From the NCBI GenBank assembly GCA_002381645.1, contig DFXE01000011.1, positions 234,419 through 298,418 of the forward strand: a DNA stretch of 64,000 bases, written 5' to 3'. The DNA comes from Bacteroidales bacterium UBA4116. Lineage in GTDB: Bacteria > Bacteroidota > Bacteroidia > Bacteroidales > Tannerellaceae. Both the position numbers and the translations under genes were made by a program. Of the stretch, positions 18,715 to 28,145 are shown piece after piece; within the stretch, counting starts at the first letter, position 1; each line of letters starts with the position of its first letter. Under the pieces are notes generated by a model. The model did no database searches. It was given only the letters and a program-made list of their open reading frames with translations, and had not been told where the DNA came from.

Positions 18715-20196
18715 ATGAAAAATATGAAGAAGATATTAAATATAATTACAGCATCGGTTTTAGCTGTATTGACGATCGGATGTACGGGTTCTTTTGATGA
18801 GGTTAATACCGATCCCGACAGGTTTACGCAGGTCCCTTATACAAACCAACTGGCAGATGTATTGCGTTCCACAGGCTCGACAATGGGTAATGAAATAGAA
18901 GGTTACGGTACATGGGCCGGGTATATTGTAAAAATCCAGTATATGGATTATATGAGTGGCTATATACCGACAAATAATACTTACGGAAACAGGTGGAGAT
19001 TGTGTTATATCAATAATTCCCAATTGAATGATATTCTCTCGAAAACGGAAAGTGAACCGGAAGCCTACCGGAACCTGCGTTCAGTATGCCGTATCTGGAA
19101 AGAATATATGTGGTATTATCTTTTGACCGGTTGGGGTGATATTCCTTATACAGATGCATTAAAAGGCTCCGTTGAGGACGGACAGGTTCTTCAGGTAAAA
19201 TATGATAAGCAGGAAGACATATATCCAATAGTTATGGCAAACATGAAAGCTATAGCAGACGAAATGGGTAATGGCTTAGGAACCGATAAAATAGGCGAAG
19301 GCGATTTTATTTATAACGGTGATGTTGTAAAATGGCAGAAATTTCTTAATTCACTCCGTTTAAGGACGGCCATGCGTTTAGTGAATGTAGCACCGGAATT
19401 GGCTAAGAGTACAATTGAAGAAATTTGTAGTAATCCGGAAAAATATCCGGTAATTGATTCTAATGATGCATCGTGTTATTTATGGTGGCAAGGTTCGGGA
19501 GAATATTTTGAACCATGGTACAATAATAAACGTACGCGTGACGATCATGGCTTGTCAGATATATTCATCGATCATATGAAAGAGATGGAAGATCCCCGTA
19601 TAGCCAGTATTGCACATCCAGCTCAGAGTGACGGAGAATATCGCGGATATGCAAATGGCCCGGCTGATATTGCGGATCTGAAAACTGTATCACGTATCGG
19701 TACGATATACCGCGATGATCCTGCGGGATTTACTCCTTTCTTTAAAGCATGCGAAACTTATTATACAATAGCAGAAGCAGCCATGTTGGGCTGGAATGTA
19801 GGCATGAGTGCAGAAGCAGCCTATGAAAAAGCAGTCCGGCTTTCTATGGAAGATAACAATATTTCACAGGAAGCAGCCGATGCCTATTTAGCCGGTAAAG
19901 GAAAATGGGATAACACGATTGAAAGAATATGGTGGGACGAATGGGTAGCTTTATTCAAAGATAATTTTGAAGGATGGAGCCTATACCGCAGAACCGGTGT
20001 TCCTACGACAAATTACCCTGCTATTGAGTCTATATGGGGGTCAGATCATAATGATATGCCGTTCCGTGTGCCTTACCCAAACAATGAATTTTTATATAAT
20101 AAAGCAAATGTAAATGAAGCTATTGACAGGCAGGGTATTGTAAATTATTGTTGGGGACAACAATTATGGTGGGATACCCGTACGGGTGTTTATTAA
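18715..20196 (+). CDS. SusD-like nutrient-binding lipoprotein (locus 3)
   Basis: 493 residues, lipobox TIGC (Cys23), followed by FDEVNTDPDRFTQ, the N-T-D-P motif of SusD-like_2 proteins. GWGDIPYTDAL near 140, YNGDVVKWQKFLNSLRLRTAMR near 200, EAAMLGW, and a C-terminal QQLWWDTR. Surface partner of the susC upstream. A second possible start three codons in (18724) gives the same mature protein. Ends the locus; a terminator follows. Confidence 0.92.
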   Translation: MKNMKKILNIITASVLAVLTIGCTGSFDEVNTDPDRFTQVPYTNQLADVLRSTGSTMGNEIEGYGTWAGYIVKIQYMDYMSGYIPTNNTYGNRWRLCYINNSQLNDILSKTESEPEAYRNLRSVCRIWKEYMWYYLLTGWGDIPYTDALKGSVEDGQVLQVKYDKQEDIYPIVMANMKAIADEMGNGLGTDKIGEGDFIYNGDVVKWQKFLNSLRLRTAMRLVNVAPELAKSTIEEICSNPEKYPVIDSNDASCYLWWQGSGEYFEPWYNNKRTRDDHGLSDIFIDHMKEMEDPRIASIAHPAQSDGEYRGYANGPADIADLKTVSRIGTIYRDDPAGFTPFFKACETYYTIAEAAMLGWNVGMSAEAAYEKAVRLSMEDNNISQEAADAYLAGKGKWDNTIERIWWDEWVALFKDNFEGWSLYRRTGVPTTNYPAIESIWGSDHNDMPFRVPYPNNEFLYNKANVNEAIDRQGIVNYCWGQQLWWDTRTGVY

Positions 20197-20218
20197 TTTA
20201 TTACACATACTAAATAAG

Positions 20219-20248
20219 AAGGATTGTTCTTTTGAGCAATCCTTTTTT
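20219..20248 (+). terminator. Terminator of locus 3
   Basis: Stem GGATTGTTC/GAGCAATCC (one G-U) with a TTTT loop and six T after it. It ends the last of the three susCD operons. Confidence 0.85.
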
Positions 20249-20285
20249 CATTGAAACTGATGAATATGTTTTTATAAAATCTGAT

Positions 20286-20293
20286 TACATTTG
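20286..20293 (+). promoter_or_regulatory. -7 element TAcaTTTG upstream of the ABC ATPase gene
   Basis: Exact TAnnTTTG, 22 bases before the ATG at 20316. The longer open frame from 20232 would overlap the preceding terminator and include this element, so the short start is preferred. Confidence 0.5.
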
Positions 20294-20315
20294 TTTCTTT
20301 ATAAAGCACAACACC

Positions 20316-21746
20316 ATGATAGTCGGTATAAACAATGTTATCCCCCGTTTACCTGAATTCCGATTTGCAGAACCTTTGAATTTTGCCATTAACAATGATG
20401 AGCAATGGGCCATAATAGGTCCGAACGGATCGGGTAAGACGCTTATTTCAGATATTATGCAGCGAAAACATGCATTGAAAGAGGGCGAAATAATTACGAT
20501 TGACAATTTGCCTGTAGGTGATCTTATCAAGAGTATTTCGTTTAAAGATATCTATACGCTTGCCGATTACCGCAACTCGTACTACCAGCAGCGTTGGCAT
20601 TCTACGGAGACGGATGAAATGCCTGTAGTGGAGGATTTATTCAGGAACTTACCCGGAATAGAATATTTACCGGAACTTCTGGAATTTTTCGGTATTCAGG
20701 ATTTGTTATCTAAACGGATCATTTTCCTTTCCAGCGGTGAACTCCGTAAATTTCTAATCGTAAGAGCTTTACTGGCCCGTCCGCGAATTTTAATACTCGA
20801 CAATCCTTTTATCGGGCTGGATGCCGGATCGCGGGGTTTGCTACTTGAAATGCTTGAGCAGATAACCGCAATGAGGAATTTGCAGGTTGTGCTCCTTCTC
20901 TCCAATCCGGAAGATATACCTAAAATGATCACCCATGTATTACCGGTTTGCAATAAGGAAGTTTATACGGTAAGAACACGCCGGGATTTCCTTGCCGACA
21001 GGGAGCTTATAGATAAACTTTTCCCTGTAATTACAGAAGAAATTCATTTGCCCCGTCCGGTTCGTGAAACCGCCGCCCATACCACTACGTTCCGTATGGA
21101 AGATGTAACAATCCGGTATGGTACCCGGACCATATTAAAGAATCTCGACTGGGAGGTCCTCAACGGCGAAAAATGGGCTTTGCTGGGGCCGAACGGATCA
21201 GGTAAATCTACTTTACTAAGCCTTATTTTTGCCGATAATCCCCAGGGATATGCCAATACCTTATACCTGTTTGACCGGAAACGCGGAACGGGAGAAAGTA
21301 TCTGGGATATTAAGAAACGGATCGGATATGTATCTCCGGAGATGCACCTCTATTATCATGAGAATGTTCCGGCTATGGATATTGTGGGATCCGGTTTTTT
21401 CGATTCAGTAGGGTTGTACCGGAAATGCAACGAAGGTCAAAAAAGATCCGCTTTACAATGGATGGAAGTTTTCGGAATTTTACATTTAAAAGACCGCCTG
21501 TTCCTGACCTTATCGTCCGGAGAACAACGGCTTGTTTTGCTGGCCCGTGCATTTGTAAAGGATCCGGATCTACTCATACTGGACGAACCGCTCCACGGCC
21601 TGGACATAAGTAATAAAAGGAAAACCGGGCTGATTATCGAACAATTCTGTTCGCAGCCCGGCAAAACCTTATTATATGTTACACATTATATCCATGAACT
21701 TCCGGCTTCCGTAAATAAACAGTTCCGGCTTCAAAAACAAAGCTGA
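20316..21746 (+). CDS. Two-domain ABC ATPase, ModF-like
   Basis: 476 residues with two fused nucleotide-binding domains and no membrane segment. Domain 1: Walker A GPNGSGKT 35-42, signature LSSGE 138-142, Walker B ILDNP 160-164, where Asn replaces the usual catalytic Glu, so this site may be weak or non-hydrolysing. Domain 2: Walker A GPNGSGKST 291-299, signature LSSGE 399-403, Walker B ILDEP 421-425. The arrangement resembles ModF/PhrA-type ATPases, linked in enterobacteria to molybdate genes but of uncertain role. No permease or binding protein lies nearby. It is a single-gene unit, converging on the serpin gene with one base between the two stops. Confidence 0.85.
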   Translation: MIVGINNVIPRLPEFRFAEPLNFAINNDEQWAIIGPNGSGKTLISDIMQRKHALKEGEIITIDNLPVGDLIKSISFKDIYTLADYRNSYYQQRWHSTETDEMPVVEDLFRNLPGIEYLPELLEFFGIQDLLSKRIIFLSSGELRKFLIVRALLARPRILILDNPFIGLDAGSRGLLLEMLEQITAMRNLQVVLLLSNPEDIPKMITHVLPVCNKEVYTVRTRRDFLADRELIDKLFPVITEEIHLPRPVRETAAHTTTFRMEDVTIRYGTRTILKNLDWEVLNGEKWALLGPNGSGKSTLLSLIFADNPQGYANTLYLFDRKRGTGESIWDIKKRIGYVSPEMHLYYHENVPAMDIVGSGFFDSVGLYRKCNEGQKRSALQWMEVFGILHLKDRLFLTLSSGEQRLVLLARAFVKDPDLLILDEPLHGLDISNKRKTGLIIEQFCSQPGKTLLYVTHYIHELPASVNKQFRLQKQS

Positions 21747-21747
21747 T

Positions 21748-23016
21748 TCAATTTACCGACAGGTTATTCATTACACCGGTAAAGAAAATAGTACCGGTAC
21801 TGTTTTCTTTAATAAAGTACATAAAGGGACGGTTTACATAAAACTTATTATTCCTTACTTCCGGTTTTTCGTTGCCTGTTGAAGTGAATGACATGGATAC
21901 AGATGTGACTCCTGCCGCTTCCGTTCCCTCTTCGTTTATTCCGGCGTAGGTTTTCTGTAAAACCTGGGATACCTTTAACGGAGCGGTGGGGTGGATAGAC
22001 GTAAAATCTGCATCAACCGAACACATATCTTCCATTCCCATGCTGATCAAATCGTTTATTAAATCTCTTTTATATTCCATTTTAAAACGGGGAACTTTCA
22101 GGGTAATTGTTTTCCCATTTAACGAATTTACGGCAGACTTCCATTGTTCGACTGAAAGTTCGCGGATAACAGAAGCAAGTGATGTATCTTCATGGGGAAG
22201 AAGAATGACCATAGAGAACGCTTCATTTCCGTAAGGCAATTCGGCCAATGCAAATTTATCATGATATGAATGATTGATCAACAGTTCATTATTCATGGTG
22301 GGTAAAAGAGGGGTGGAGCCGTCATTATTACTGAACTTTTCATCTTTTGTATTTGCCTTATCGAAGGGAACGGTCCATACCCCTTTAAAATATAACGCGT
22401 TGATCAGATACATTATGTTGTCTTTATTTATTTCATCCAGCAGAAAAGGAATTTTACCATGTGTTTTTTCCGAACACCAGTTGTTTATTTTCTGGAGAGT
22501 CTGCGGGTCGTAAAAGTCTTTGTTATACACTTCCGCCTCATAATACGTTCGGTTTACCTTTACAAAAGAATCCAGAGCCGGAAAAGTCTGTTCGATCCAT
22601 ATGGAGTTGCCCGTTTCAAGGGTCACCCGCGGGTCCATATCCTGTAAAGCCGTTAGCATTTTCATGAAATAACCGTTCAATTCTTCACGTGTCAGGTTTC
22701 CATAACCTAATACCTCGTGTATCTGTTCCCGGGTATTCCCTTCCGCCCCGTTATTAAGCATGGCTAAAGCAAGTGTAGCGCTAAAAGGAGAGATCAGGAT
22801 ATTTTCATCCTTATTACCGTCAAGCCAAACTGTTCGCAGAAGCTCAAAAGCAAAAGTGTTATTCTTTTCAATAACAGTCTTTTCCCGTTCAGTCAGTTCA
22901 ATACTTTTCCTTTCCGTTTGTTGTCTATCATCCGGTTTTTCCGGTCTAATCGAATCGTTGGACTGACAGGATAATAAAACAGAAAGAATCGTGATGGAGA
23001 AAATAATCTTTTTCAT
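21748..23016 (-). CDS. Serpin-family protease inhibitor lipoprotein
   Basis: 422 residues; lipobox LLSC gives lipidated Cys17. The serpin fold is plain: NILISPFSATLALAMLNNGAEG near 75, VMYLINALYFKGVW-like strand near 200, and the C-terminal RPFMYFIKENSTGTIFFTGV. The reactive-loop hinge EEGTEAAGVTSVS keeps small residues at P12-P9, as in inhibitory serpins, so it should trap a serine or cysteine protease by the suicide mechanism. By counting from the hinge, P1 falls near the F-T-S of MSFTST; this is an estimate. Lipid anchoring places it in the envelope, possibly at the surface. It is the third gene after an ECF sigma factor and a membrane barrel protein, 35 bases from the latter. Confidence 0.93.
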   Translation of the reverse strand: MKKIIFSITILSVLLSCQSNDSIRPEKPDDRQQTERKSIELTEREKTVIEKNNTFAFELLRTVWLDGNKDENILISPFSATLALAMLNNGAEGNTREQIHEVLGYGNLTREELNGYFMKMLTALQDMDPRVTLETGNSIWIEQTFPALDSFVKVNRTYYEAEVYNKDFYDPQTLQKINNWCSEKTHGKIPFLLDEINKDNIMYLINALYFKGVWTVPFDKANTKDEKFSNNDGSTPLLPTMNNELLINHSYHDKFALAELPYGNEAFSMVILLPHEDTSLASVIRELSVEQWKSAVNSLNGKTITLKVPRFKMEYKRDLINDLISMGMEDMCSVDADFTSIHPTAPLKVSQVLQKTYAGINEEGTEAAGVTSVSMSFTSTGNEKPEVRNNKFYVNRPFMYFIKENSTGTIFFTGVMNNLSVN

Positions 23017-23051
23017 ACGTCATTTTATTTAAAAGTTAATACACATGATAA

Positions 23052-24218
23052 TTAATAATTAAACCGGATACCCATCTGAAGATTGAACATCAGGGGATTT
23101 TCCGTACGGATCGTTTCGATTCCCTGGCCATGATCAAAAAAATATGAAATTCCCGGTTCGATAAATAAGGAAAAAGGTTTTACTATCCGGTATTGAATAC
23201 CTGCGGCACCGTTTACAGATAACTGAAACCGCTTGAATTCCCCTTGTAAGTTTTCCCGGTCGTTCCGTTGCCGTGCAGATATACCATATTCGAATAATGT
23301 ACCGGCGGATAGATAAGCTGATAAATTTCCACGGGTATAGAATCCCCAGTTTAGTTTCAGGGGAATACCTATATAATGAAGTTTCTGCTCGCCAATATAT
23401 CCTGAAAGGCCCTCTTTACTGATATCCGAATGAAGATAGGTATAAACAATACCACTCTCCAGTGCGAAATGACCTGTTATATTTTTACGTACGGATAAAC
23501 CAATCGATAAAGGCAACCGGTGATGATATTTATATTTAGTAAATTTATCTGTTTCACCCGGGGGAGGTTCTGTCACAGGCGGACCTGGTTCTCCGAAAAT
23601 GTTTGAATAATACAGGGTAGATGACGCTCTTTCACTGTTTATACCGGCAGATAATCCGAAACTCCATTCCGGTTGCCGGTTTTTTCTGTATGGTTTATTT
23701 CCGGTCGGAAACAAGATTGAATTTTCTTTTTTAACAACATTAACTTCCTGTGTCTTTGCCGGATCTGTATTTCCGGTAGCTGTTGTATCGTTTTTTTCCA
23801 TATGATCCGAAACTGTTGCATCGATCAATATGGTGTGCGGCCTTTTTTCTTCCGTGTATTCTTCTACCGGATTGACATCTGCAACACGTTTGACGGAAGA
23901 AGCGGAAGCATAAATCAACGTATTTTTATTTGGTTGAGGAGGCTTTTGCGGAATATTCAATTCATTCGATCTATCGTATTGCGCCGGGTCATGTGTGACT
24001 GGCGGGGGATCATTCCTGAATAGGAAGGGTACCGACAAGCACAGCATAAGAATGAAGACGGCAGCTATGGCAATCCGGCGGTATAAACTGGTTCCGGCCG
24101 GGCGGTAAGAGGGGAGGTCCGCCTCTATCTTTTCCCAGGTATCCTTCCGTAACGGCACCTGATATTCATCACGGCGGTTGCGGTATGTCCGGATCAGTTT
24201 ATCGTCTTTATCGCTCAT
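23052..24218 (-). CDS. Inner-membrane-anchored outer membrane beta-barrel protein, sigma-factor partner
   Basis: 388 residues in three parts. An N-terminal cytoplasmic segment (1-45, charged, with DTWEKIEADLPSY), one membrane helix (about 47-67, IAIAAVFILMLCLSVPFLF), a long Pro/Thr-rich linker (about 68-185), and a C-terminal beta-barrel domain of the OMP_b-brl type (about 190-388, alternating strands ending FNLQMGIRFNY). Its start codon overlaps the stop of the ECF sigma gene by 4 bases (ATGA), so translation is coupled. The layout suggests an anti-sigma-like regulator whose cytoplasmic end binds the sigma factor and whose barrel reports from the outer membrane. This role is inferred, not shown. 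A serpin gene follows. Confidence 0.75.
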   Translation of the reverse strand: MSDKDDKLIRTYRNRRDEYQVPLRKDTWEKIEADLPSYRPAGTSLYRRIAIAAVFILMLCLSVPFLFRNDPPPVTHDPAQYDRSNELNIPQKPPQPNKNTLIYASASSVKRVADVNPVEEYTEEKRPHTILIDATVSDHMEKNDTTATGNTDPAKTQEVNVVKKENSILFPTGNKPYRKNRQPEWSFGLSAGINSERASSTLYYSNIFGEPGPPVTEPPPGETDKFTKYKYHHRLPLSIGLSVRKNITGHFALESGIVYTYLHSDISKEGLSGYIGEQKLHYIGIPLKLNWGFYTRGNLSAYLSAGTLFEYGISARQRNDRENLQGEFKRFQLSVNGAAGIQYRIVKPFSLFIEPGISYFFDHGQGIETIRTENPLMFNLQMGIRFNY

Positions 24219-24760
24219 GAATGATTTTTTTTATATTCGTTTATACGCCGGACGAGTTGCTTTTTTGCCCTGTTTAATTGAGAAGCCGAAGATTTCTCGT
24301 TTATATTCATCTTTTCAGCAATTTCCTTATGGCTCCATTCTTCAAAAACATACAGGTTGAATACCGTTCGGTAACCCGGCGGAAGTTCAAGAACGAATCC
24401 CATCAGAATATCCATCGGGATCAGTTCCAATTCTTCTTCCAATTCACCGGATGTGTCTTCCATATTTTCCAGGGGAACCGCCGTTTTCAATAAATCCTTT
24501 TTACGCAAATACTCTAACGATATATTGGTAAAAATTTTACTTAGCCATGCCCTTAAACTTCCCTCACCTTTGTAAGTGAAAGCTGATATGGCGGAATAAA
24601 CCTTCAAAAAACCATCATGTAGCATATCGTGTGCCACATCTATGTCGTTGGTGTAGCGAAGACAAAGCGTCAACATTCTTTCCGCATAAAGTTCATATAA
24701 CCTCCTGAGTGCAAGATTATCTCCTTGCTTACATTTATCTGCTAACTCTGGTTCATTCAT
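24215..24760 (-). CDS. RNA polymerase sigma-70 factor, ECF type
   Basis: 181 residues. Region 2 spans about 10-80 (LYELYAERMLTLCLRYTNDIDVAHDMLHDGFLKVY pattern, with the core-binding and -10-recognising helices), region 4 about 115-175 (LPPGYRTVFNLYVFEEWSHKEIAEKM, a helix-turn-helix for -35 recognition). It recruits core polymerase to a small regulon, probably including its own operon. Typical size for ECF factors. First gene of the sigma/barrel/serpin operon. A purine-rich GCAGGAGCC lies just upstream of the ATG. The 262-base region up to the next gene shows no clear TAnnTTTG, consistent with autoregulation by a different promoter type. Confidence 0.93.
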   Translation of the reverse strand: MNEPELADKCKQGDNLALRRLYELYAERMLTLCLRYTNDIDVAHDMLHDGFLKVYSAISAFTYKGEGSLRAWLSKIFTNISLEYLRKKDLLKTAVPLENMEDTSGELEEELELIPMDILMGFVLELPPGYRTVFNLYVFEEWSHKEIAEKMNINEKSSASQLNRAKKQLVRRINEYKKNHS

Positions 24761-25022
24761 TCCACATGGCTCCTGCGCTTTATTAGTAAATGGCCGGGGG
24801 TAGGAAATACTGCATCAATATACTAATTTTTTGAAACAGGCACCAGGTGTTTATTCTAAATAGAGAAAACAAGGAGGGTGGAGTTGTTTTAATTTCAGGA
24901 TATTACAGGCAAAATATCCCTGTATGTCGGAATTACGGAAATATTATTTTTTTTTATTTCGATATTCAGAACAAAACATATTCCTGAGTTGTTATAATTA
25001 TAGGATCTAAATATTATGTGCT

Positions 25023-25985
25023 ATGAAAACTGAAACACTCAACGACAGCCTGATCCGTGCCATGAAGGAAAAAATCCCTAAAGGCTTGAATCTGGCCAAT
25101 GTTTTAATGGATACCTTGTATATCGGAAAAGAGGCCGTTTACCGCAGGTTACGAGGTGAAGTCCCGTTTACTTTTACTGAAGCGTCTCTTATATCTAATT
25201 CGTTAGGAGTATCCCTCGACCGTATTTCGGGCACCAATTCGGCCAGTAATGCCTTATTTGGACTGAATGTCATTGATCATACCAATCCGATTGAAAGTTA
25301 TTATAAAAACATTGAGAATTCACTCAGGGTTTTTGCCGCCGTAAAAGACGACCCCACTGCGGAGTGGTTTGCCGCCTCCAACATTATACCGCAATTATTC
25401 TATATGGCGTACGACAACCTGTCGAGGTTTTTACTGTATAAATGGATGTACCAGCATGAAAGGGTACATTCCATCAGGTTTTTCTCCGAATTAAAACTCA
25501 ATGATAAATTGAAGAATATTCAGAGGGAGTATGTTAAAATCAGCAGGGATGTGGCGTCTTCCAATTTTATCTGGGATAATATGATGTTCCTTTCTTTGGC
25601 AAACGATATCAAATACTTCGCAAGCATTCACCTGATCAAGGAAAAGGAGATAGAAATATTAAAAAAGGAAATTCTGGCACTCATCAATTACCTCGATGAT
25701 TTAGCGGCAAAAGGATACCACAAAAAAGGAAAAGAAATACATATATTTGTATCAAACATAAATTTTGAAGCCTCCTATTCGTATATGCAGGCACAGAATT
25801 TTAAGTTCAGCAGCATCCGGCTCTATTCCATCAATGCCATATCCACAGCCGACGAAGAAGTGTTCCGGTATCATAAAGACTGGATACATTCCCTTAAAAA
25901 ATATTCCACGCTTATATCCGAAAGCGGAGAAATACAGCGCATCCGGTTTTTTGAAAAGCAACGGGAATATATAAACGGATTATAA
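25023..25985 (+). CDS. HTH-type regulator of a Bacteroidales-specific kind
   Basis: 320 residues. The first 75 residues look like a divergent helix-turn-helix (LANVLMDTLYIGKEAVYRRLRGEVPFTFTEASLISNSLGVSLDRI), where the recognition part resembles XRE-type domains. The rest is an all-helical, aromatic-rich domain with no motif I can name; it may be a sensor or dimerisation part. No membrane segment. Proteins like this occur as stand-alone regulators near envelope or stress genes in Bacteroidales. It is divergent from the sigma/barrel/serpin operon (262 bases apart), so it could control it; this is a guess from position. Its end overlaps the converging kinase-like gene by six bases. Confidence 0.6.
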   Translation: MKTETLNDSLIRAMKEKIPKGLNLANVLMDTLYIGKEAVYRRLRGEVPFTFTEASLISNSLGVSLDRISGTNSASNALFGLNVIDHTNPIESYYKNIENSLRVFAAVKDDPTAEWFAASNIIPQLFYMAYDNLSRFLLYKWMYQHERVHSIRFFSELKLNDKLKNIQREYVKISRDVASSNFIWDNMMFLSLANDIKYFASIHLIKEKEIEILKKEILALINYLDDLAAKGYHKKGKEIHIFVSNINFEASYSYMQAQNFKFSSIRLYSINAISTADEEVFRYHKDWIHSLKKYSTLISESGEIQRIRFFEKQREYINGL

Positions 25986-26615
25986 TGCCTGAGGATTACG
26001 CAGTTTGCTTTCGACAAAGGTTTTCAGCAACTCCACTGTACCGTCTATTCCCAGCACCGAAGCATCTACCGATAAGTTATACGAACAAGACATTCCCCAT
26101 GTCTTGTTCGTATAATAATCGTAATAAGCAGCTCTCGATTTATCCGTTTTCGCCATCAATTCTTTAGCCTGTTCAACCGTTACCTGTTGTCTTTCGACTA
26201 TACGCTGGATGCGGCTTTCCATTTTATCATGGATAAAGAAACTGATGCAGTTCGGTTCATTCCGCAAAATATAATCTGCGCAACGTCCTACGATAACACA
26301 CGATTCGGTCTCCGCCAGTTTCCGCATCGAATCGCTCTGTATCTTGAATAATCCTTCATTCGACAGAATATCAGCATAAGGCGTGTACATACCCATATAA
26401 GAAAAACCCATGGTAAAGGCATGTGCTAATCCGTCGGATGCTTTTTCGTCGGCCTTTTCAAATACTTCCGTACACAAACCGCTTTCGCGGGCAGCCAGCG
26501 CGATCAGTTCTTTATCGTAATAAGAAATGCCGAAAGCTTCTGCTAACTTTTTCCCGATGATCCGTCCTCCGCTGCCGAACTGCCGGCCGATGGTCAATAT
26601 TATCTTTTCTTCCAT
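25980..26615 (-). CDS. Cytidylate kinase-like family protein
   Basis: 211 residues of the cytidylate kinase-like (Cytidylate_kin2) family: P-loop GRQFGSGGRIIGKKLA at about 10-25, SYYDKELI, VIVGRCADYIL near 105, and the basic lid RIQRIVERQ. Unlike true Cmk, the P-loop lacks the GKST order, and these proteins usually accompany a separate cmk elsewhere; the phosphate acceptor is unknown. Cytosolic. Single gene between convergent and same-strand neighbours. Confidence 0.85.
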   Translation of the reverse strand: MEEKIILTIGRQFGSGGRIIGKKLAEAFGISYYDKELIALAARESGLCTEVFEKADEKASDGLAHAFTMGFSYMGMYTPYADILSNEGLFKIQSDSMRKLAETESCVIVGRCADYILRNEPNCISFFIHDKMESRIQRIVERQQVTVEQAKELMAKTDKSRAAYYDYYTNKTWGMSCSYNLSVDASVLGIDGTVELLKTFVESKLRNPQAL

Positions 26616-26685
26616 ATACAGCTATCTTTTATCTCTTGGCTAAAATACAATTTTATTTTATGATGGGTTTCCGAATAACATATAT

Positions 26686-28044
26686 TTAGCTATTAACGGT
26701 CATATCTTTAAATTTTCTAAACTGGTTGAATAATACCACGGCCGATACGGTTACCGCCGTGATATCGGCAATCGGGATACTCATCCACACACCTAACACG
26801 CCGAAGAAGCGGGGAAGGATGATCAGGCAGGGAACAAGGAAAATGATCTGCCGGGTCAGCGAAAGAAAGATAGCTTTCTTTGCCATTCCGATGGATTGGA
26901 AAAAGTTTGTGGCAACCATCTGGAACCCGACAAGCGGAAATACGGCAAAAACAACATGTAAACCGTAAACCGAAGCGTCGATCAGCTCCTGGTCGCTTGT
27001 AAACAACCTTACGATCACCGACGGGACCAGATGTGCGATCAGGAAGCCGAACGTGGCAATACCTACCGCGTACCAGATGGTAAGTTTCAGCACTTCCGTT
27101 ACCCTTTCAAATCGGCGTGCCCCGTAGTTGTACCCCGCAATGGGCTGCATGCCCTGGTTCAATCCCATGATCACCATGGTGAACAGGAATGCGATCCGGT
27201 TGACAATACCGTATGCCCCGATGGCCATGTCGCCACCATACTCTTTCAATCCCCTGTTGATGAGTATAATGATCAGGCTCGCGCTTATATTCATAAAGAA
27301 AGGAGACAGCCCGATAGCTATGATGCCTTTCACCAATTCGCTGTTTAATTTATAAATCCCTTTTTTAAAGTGAAGGAATTGCTTCGGATTGGCAAAATGG
27401 ACCATTTGCCATACCAGCGTGATCACCTGGGAAATAACCGTTGCCCATGCCGATCCTTTAATGCCCCAGTCAAAACCGAATATAAAGATCGGATTGAGTA
27501 CACAGTTGATAATAACCGAGGCCAGCGTGGCGTACATCGACATTTTCGGATAACCCGATGCCCTTAGTACATTGTTCAGCCCCAGGTACATATGCGTGAT
27601 CACATTTCCGATAAGGATGATCTGCATATAATCGCGGGCGTAGGGAAGTGTGTTTTCACTGGCTCCGAAAAACACGAGTATTTGATCCAGAAAAGGATAA
27701 CATACGAGTGTAAAGCCGATACCGATCAGGATATTTAAAACCAGAACGTTTCCGAGCACCCTGTTGGCACCTTCATAATCCTTTTGCCCCAGTTTAACCG
27801 ATACAAACGTAGAAGCTCCCACGCCTACCAGCGATCCGAAAGCCGCGGCCAGGTTCATTAATGGAAAAGTAAGGGCTAATCCGGCGATACCCAACGCCCC
27901 GACGCCGTGTCCGATAAAAATACTGTCGGCCATGTTATAAAGGGAGGAGGCGGTCATCGCGATGATAGCGGGAAAAGCGTATTGCACTAATAATTTCCGA
28001 ACGGGTTCGGTCCCCAAAACCAGGGGAGAATTGTTTTCAGCCAT
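26686..28044 (-). CDS. MATE-family efflux transporter
   Basis: 452 residues, twelve predicted membrane helices in two repeated halves. MATE landmarks: PAIIAMTASSLYNMADSIFIG at the first helix, GVGASTFVSVKLGQKDYEGA near 78-97, and NQGMQPIAGYNYGARRFERV near 300. Exports cationic drugs or metabolites by Na+ or H+ exchange in the inner membrane; the substrate cannot be told. It has its own promoter, divergent from the msrC gene. Confidence 0.92.
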   Translation of the reverse strand: MAENNSPLVLGTEPVRKLLVQYAFPAIIAMTASSLYNMADSIFIGHGVGALGIAGLALTFPLMNLAAAFGSLVGVGASTFVSVKLGQKDYEGANRVLGNVLVLNILIGIGFTLVCYPFLDQILVFFGASENTLPYARDYMQIILIGNVITHMYLGLNNVLRASGYPKMSMYATLASVIINCVLNPIFIFGFDWGIKGSAWATVISQVITLVWQMVHFANPKQFLHFKKGIYKLNSELVKGIIAIGLSPFFMNISASLIIILINRGLKEYGGDMAIGAYGIVNRIAFLFTMVIMGLNQGMQPIAGYNYGARRFERVTEVLKLTIWYAVGIATFGFLIAHLVPSVIVRLFTSDQELIDASVYGLHVVFAVFPLVGFQMVATNFFQSIGMAKKAIFLSLTRQIIFLVPCLIILPRFFGVLGVWMSIPIADITAVTVSAVVLFNQFRKFKDMTVNS

Positions 28045-28088
28045 AAATTATTGAATACTGCTCCTTAAGCAGGCTTTAAAAGCGTGTG

Positions 28089-28125
28089 CAAATTTACGGA
28101 TAATTATGCTCAATTGTTATCTTTG
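28089..28125. promoter_or_regulatory. Divergent promoter pair: MATE gene (minus) and fRMsr gene (plus)
   Basis: Minus strand TAaaTTTG at 28096-28089, 44 bases from the MATE start. Plus strand TAtcTTTG at 28118-28125, 20 bases from the fRMsr ATG. The two elements are 21 bases apart. Confidence 0.55.
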
Positions 28126-28145
28126 CCACCTAAGTAATCAATGAT

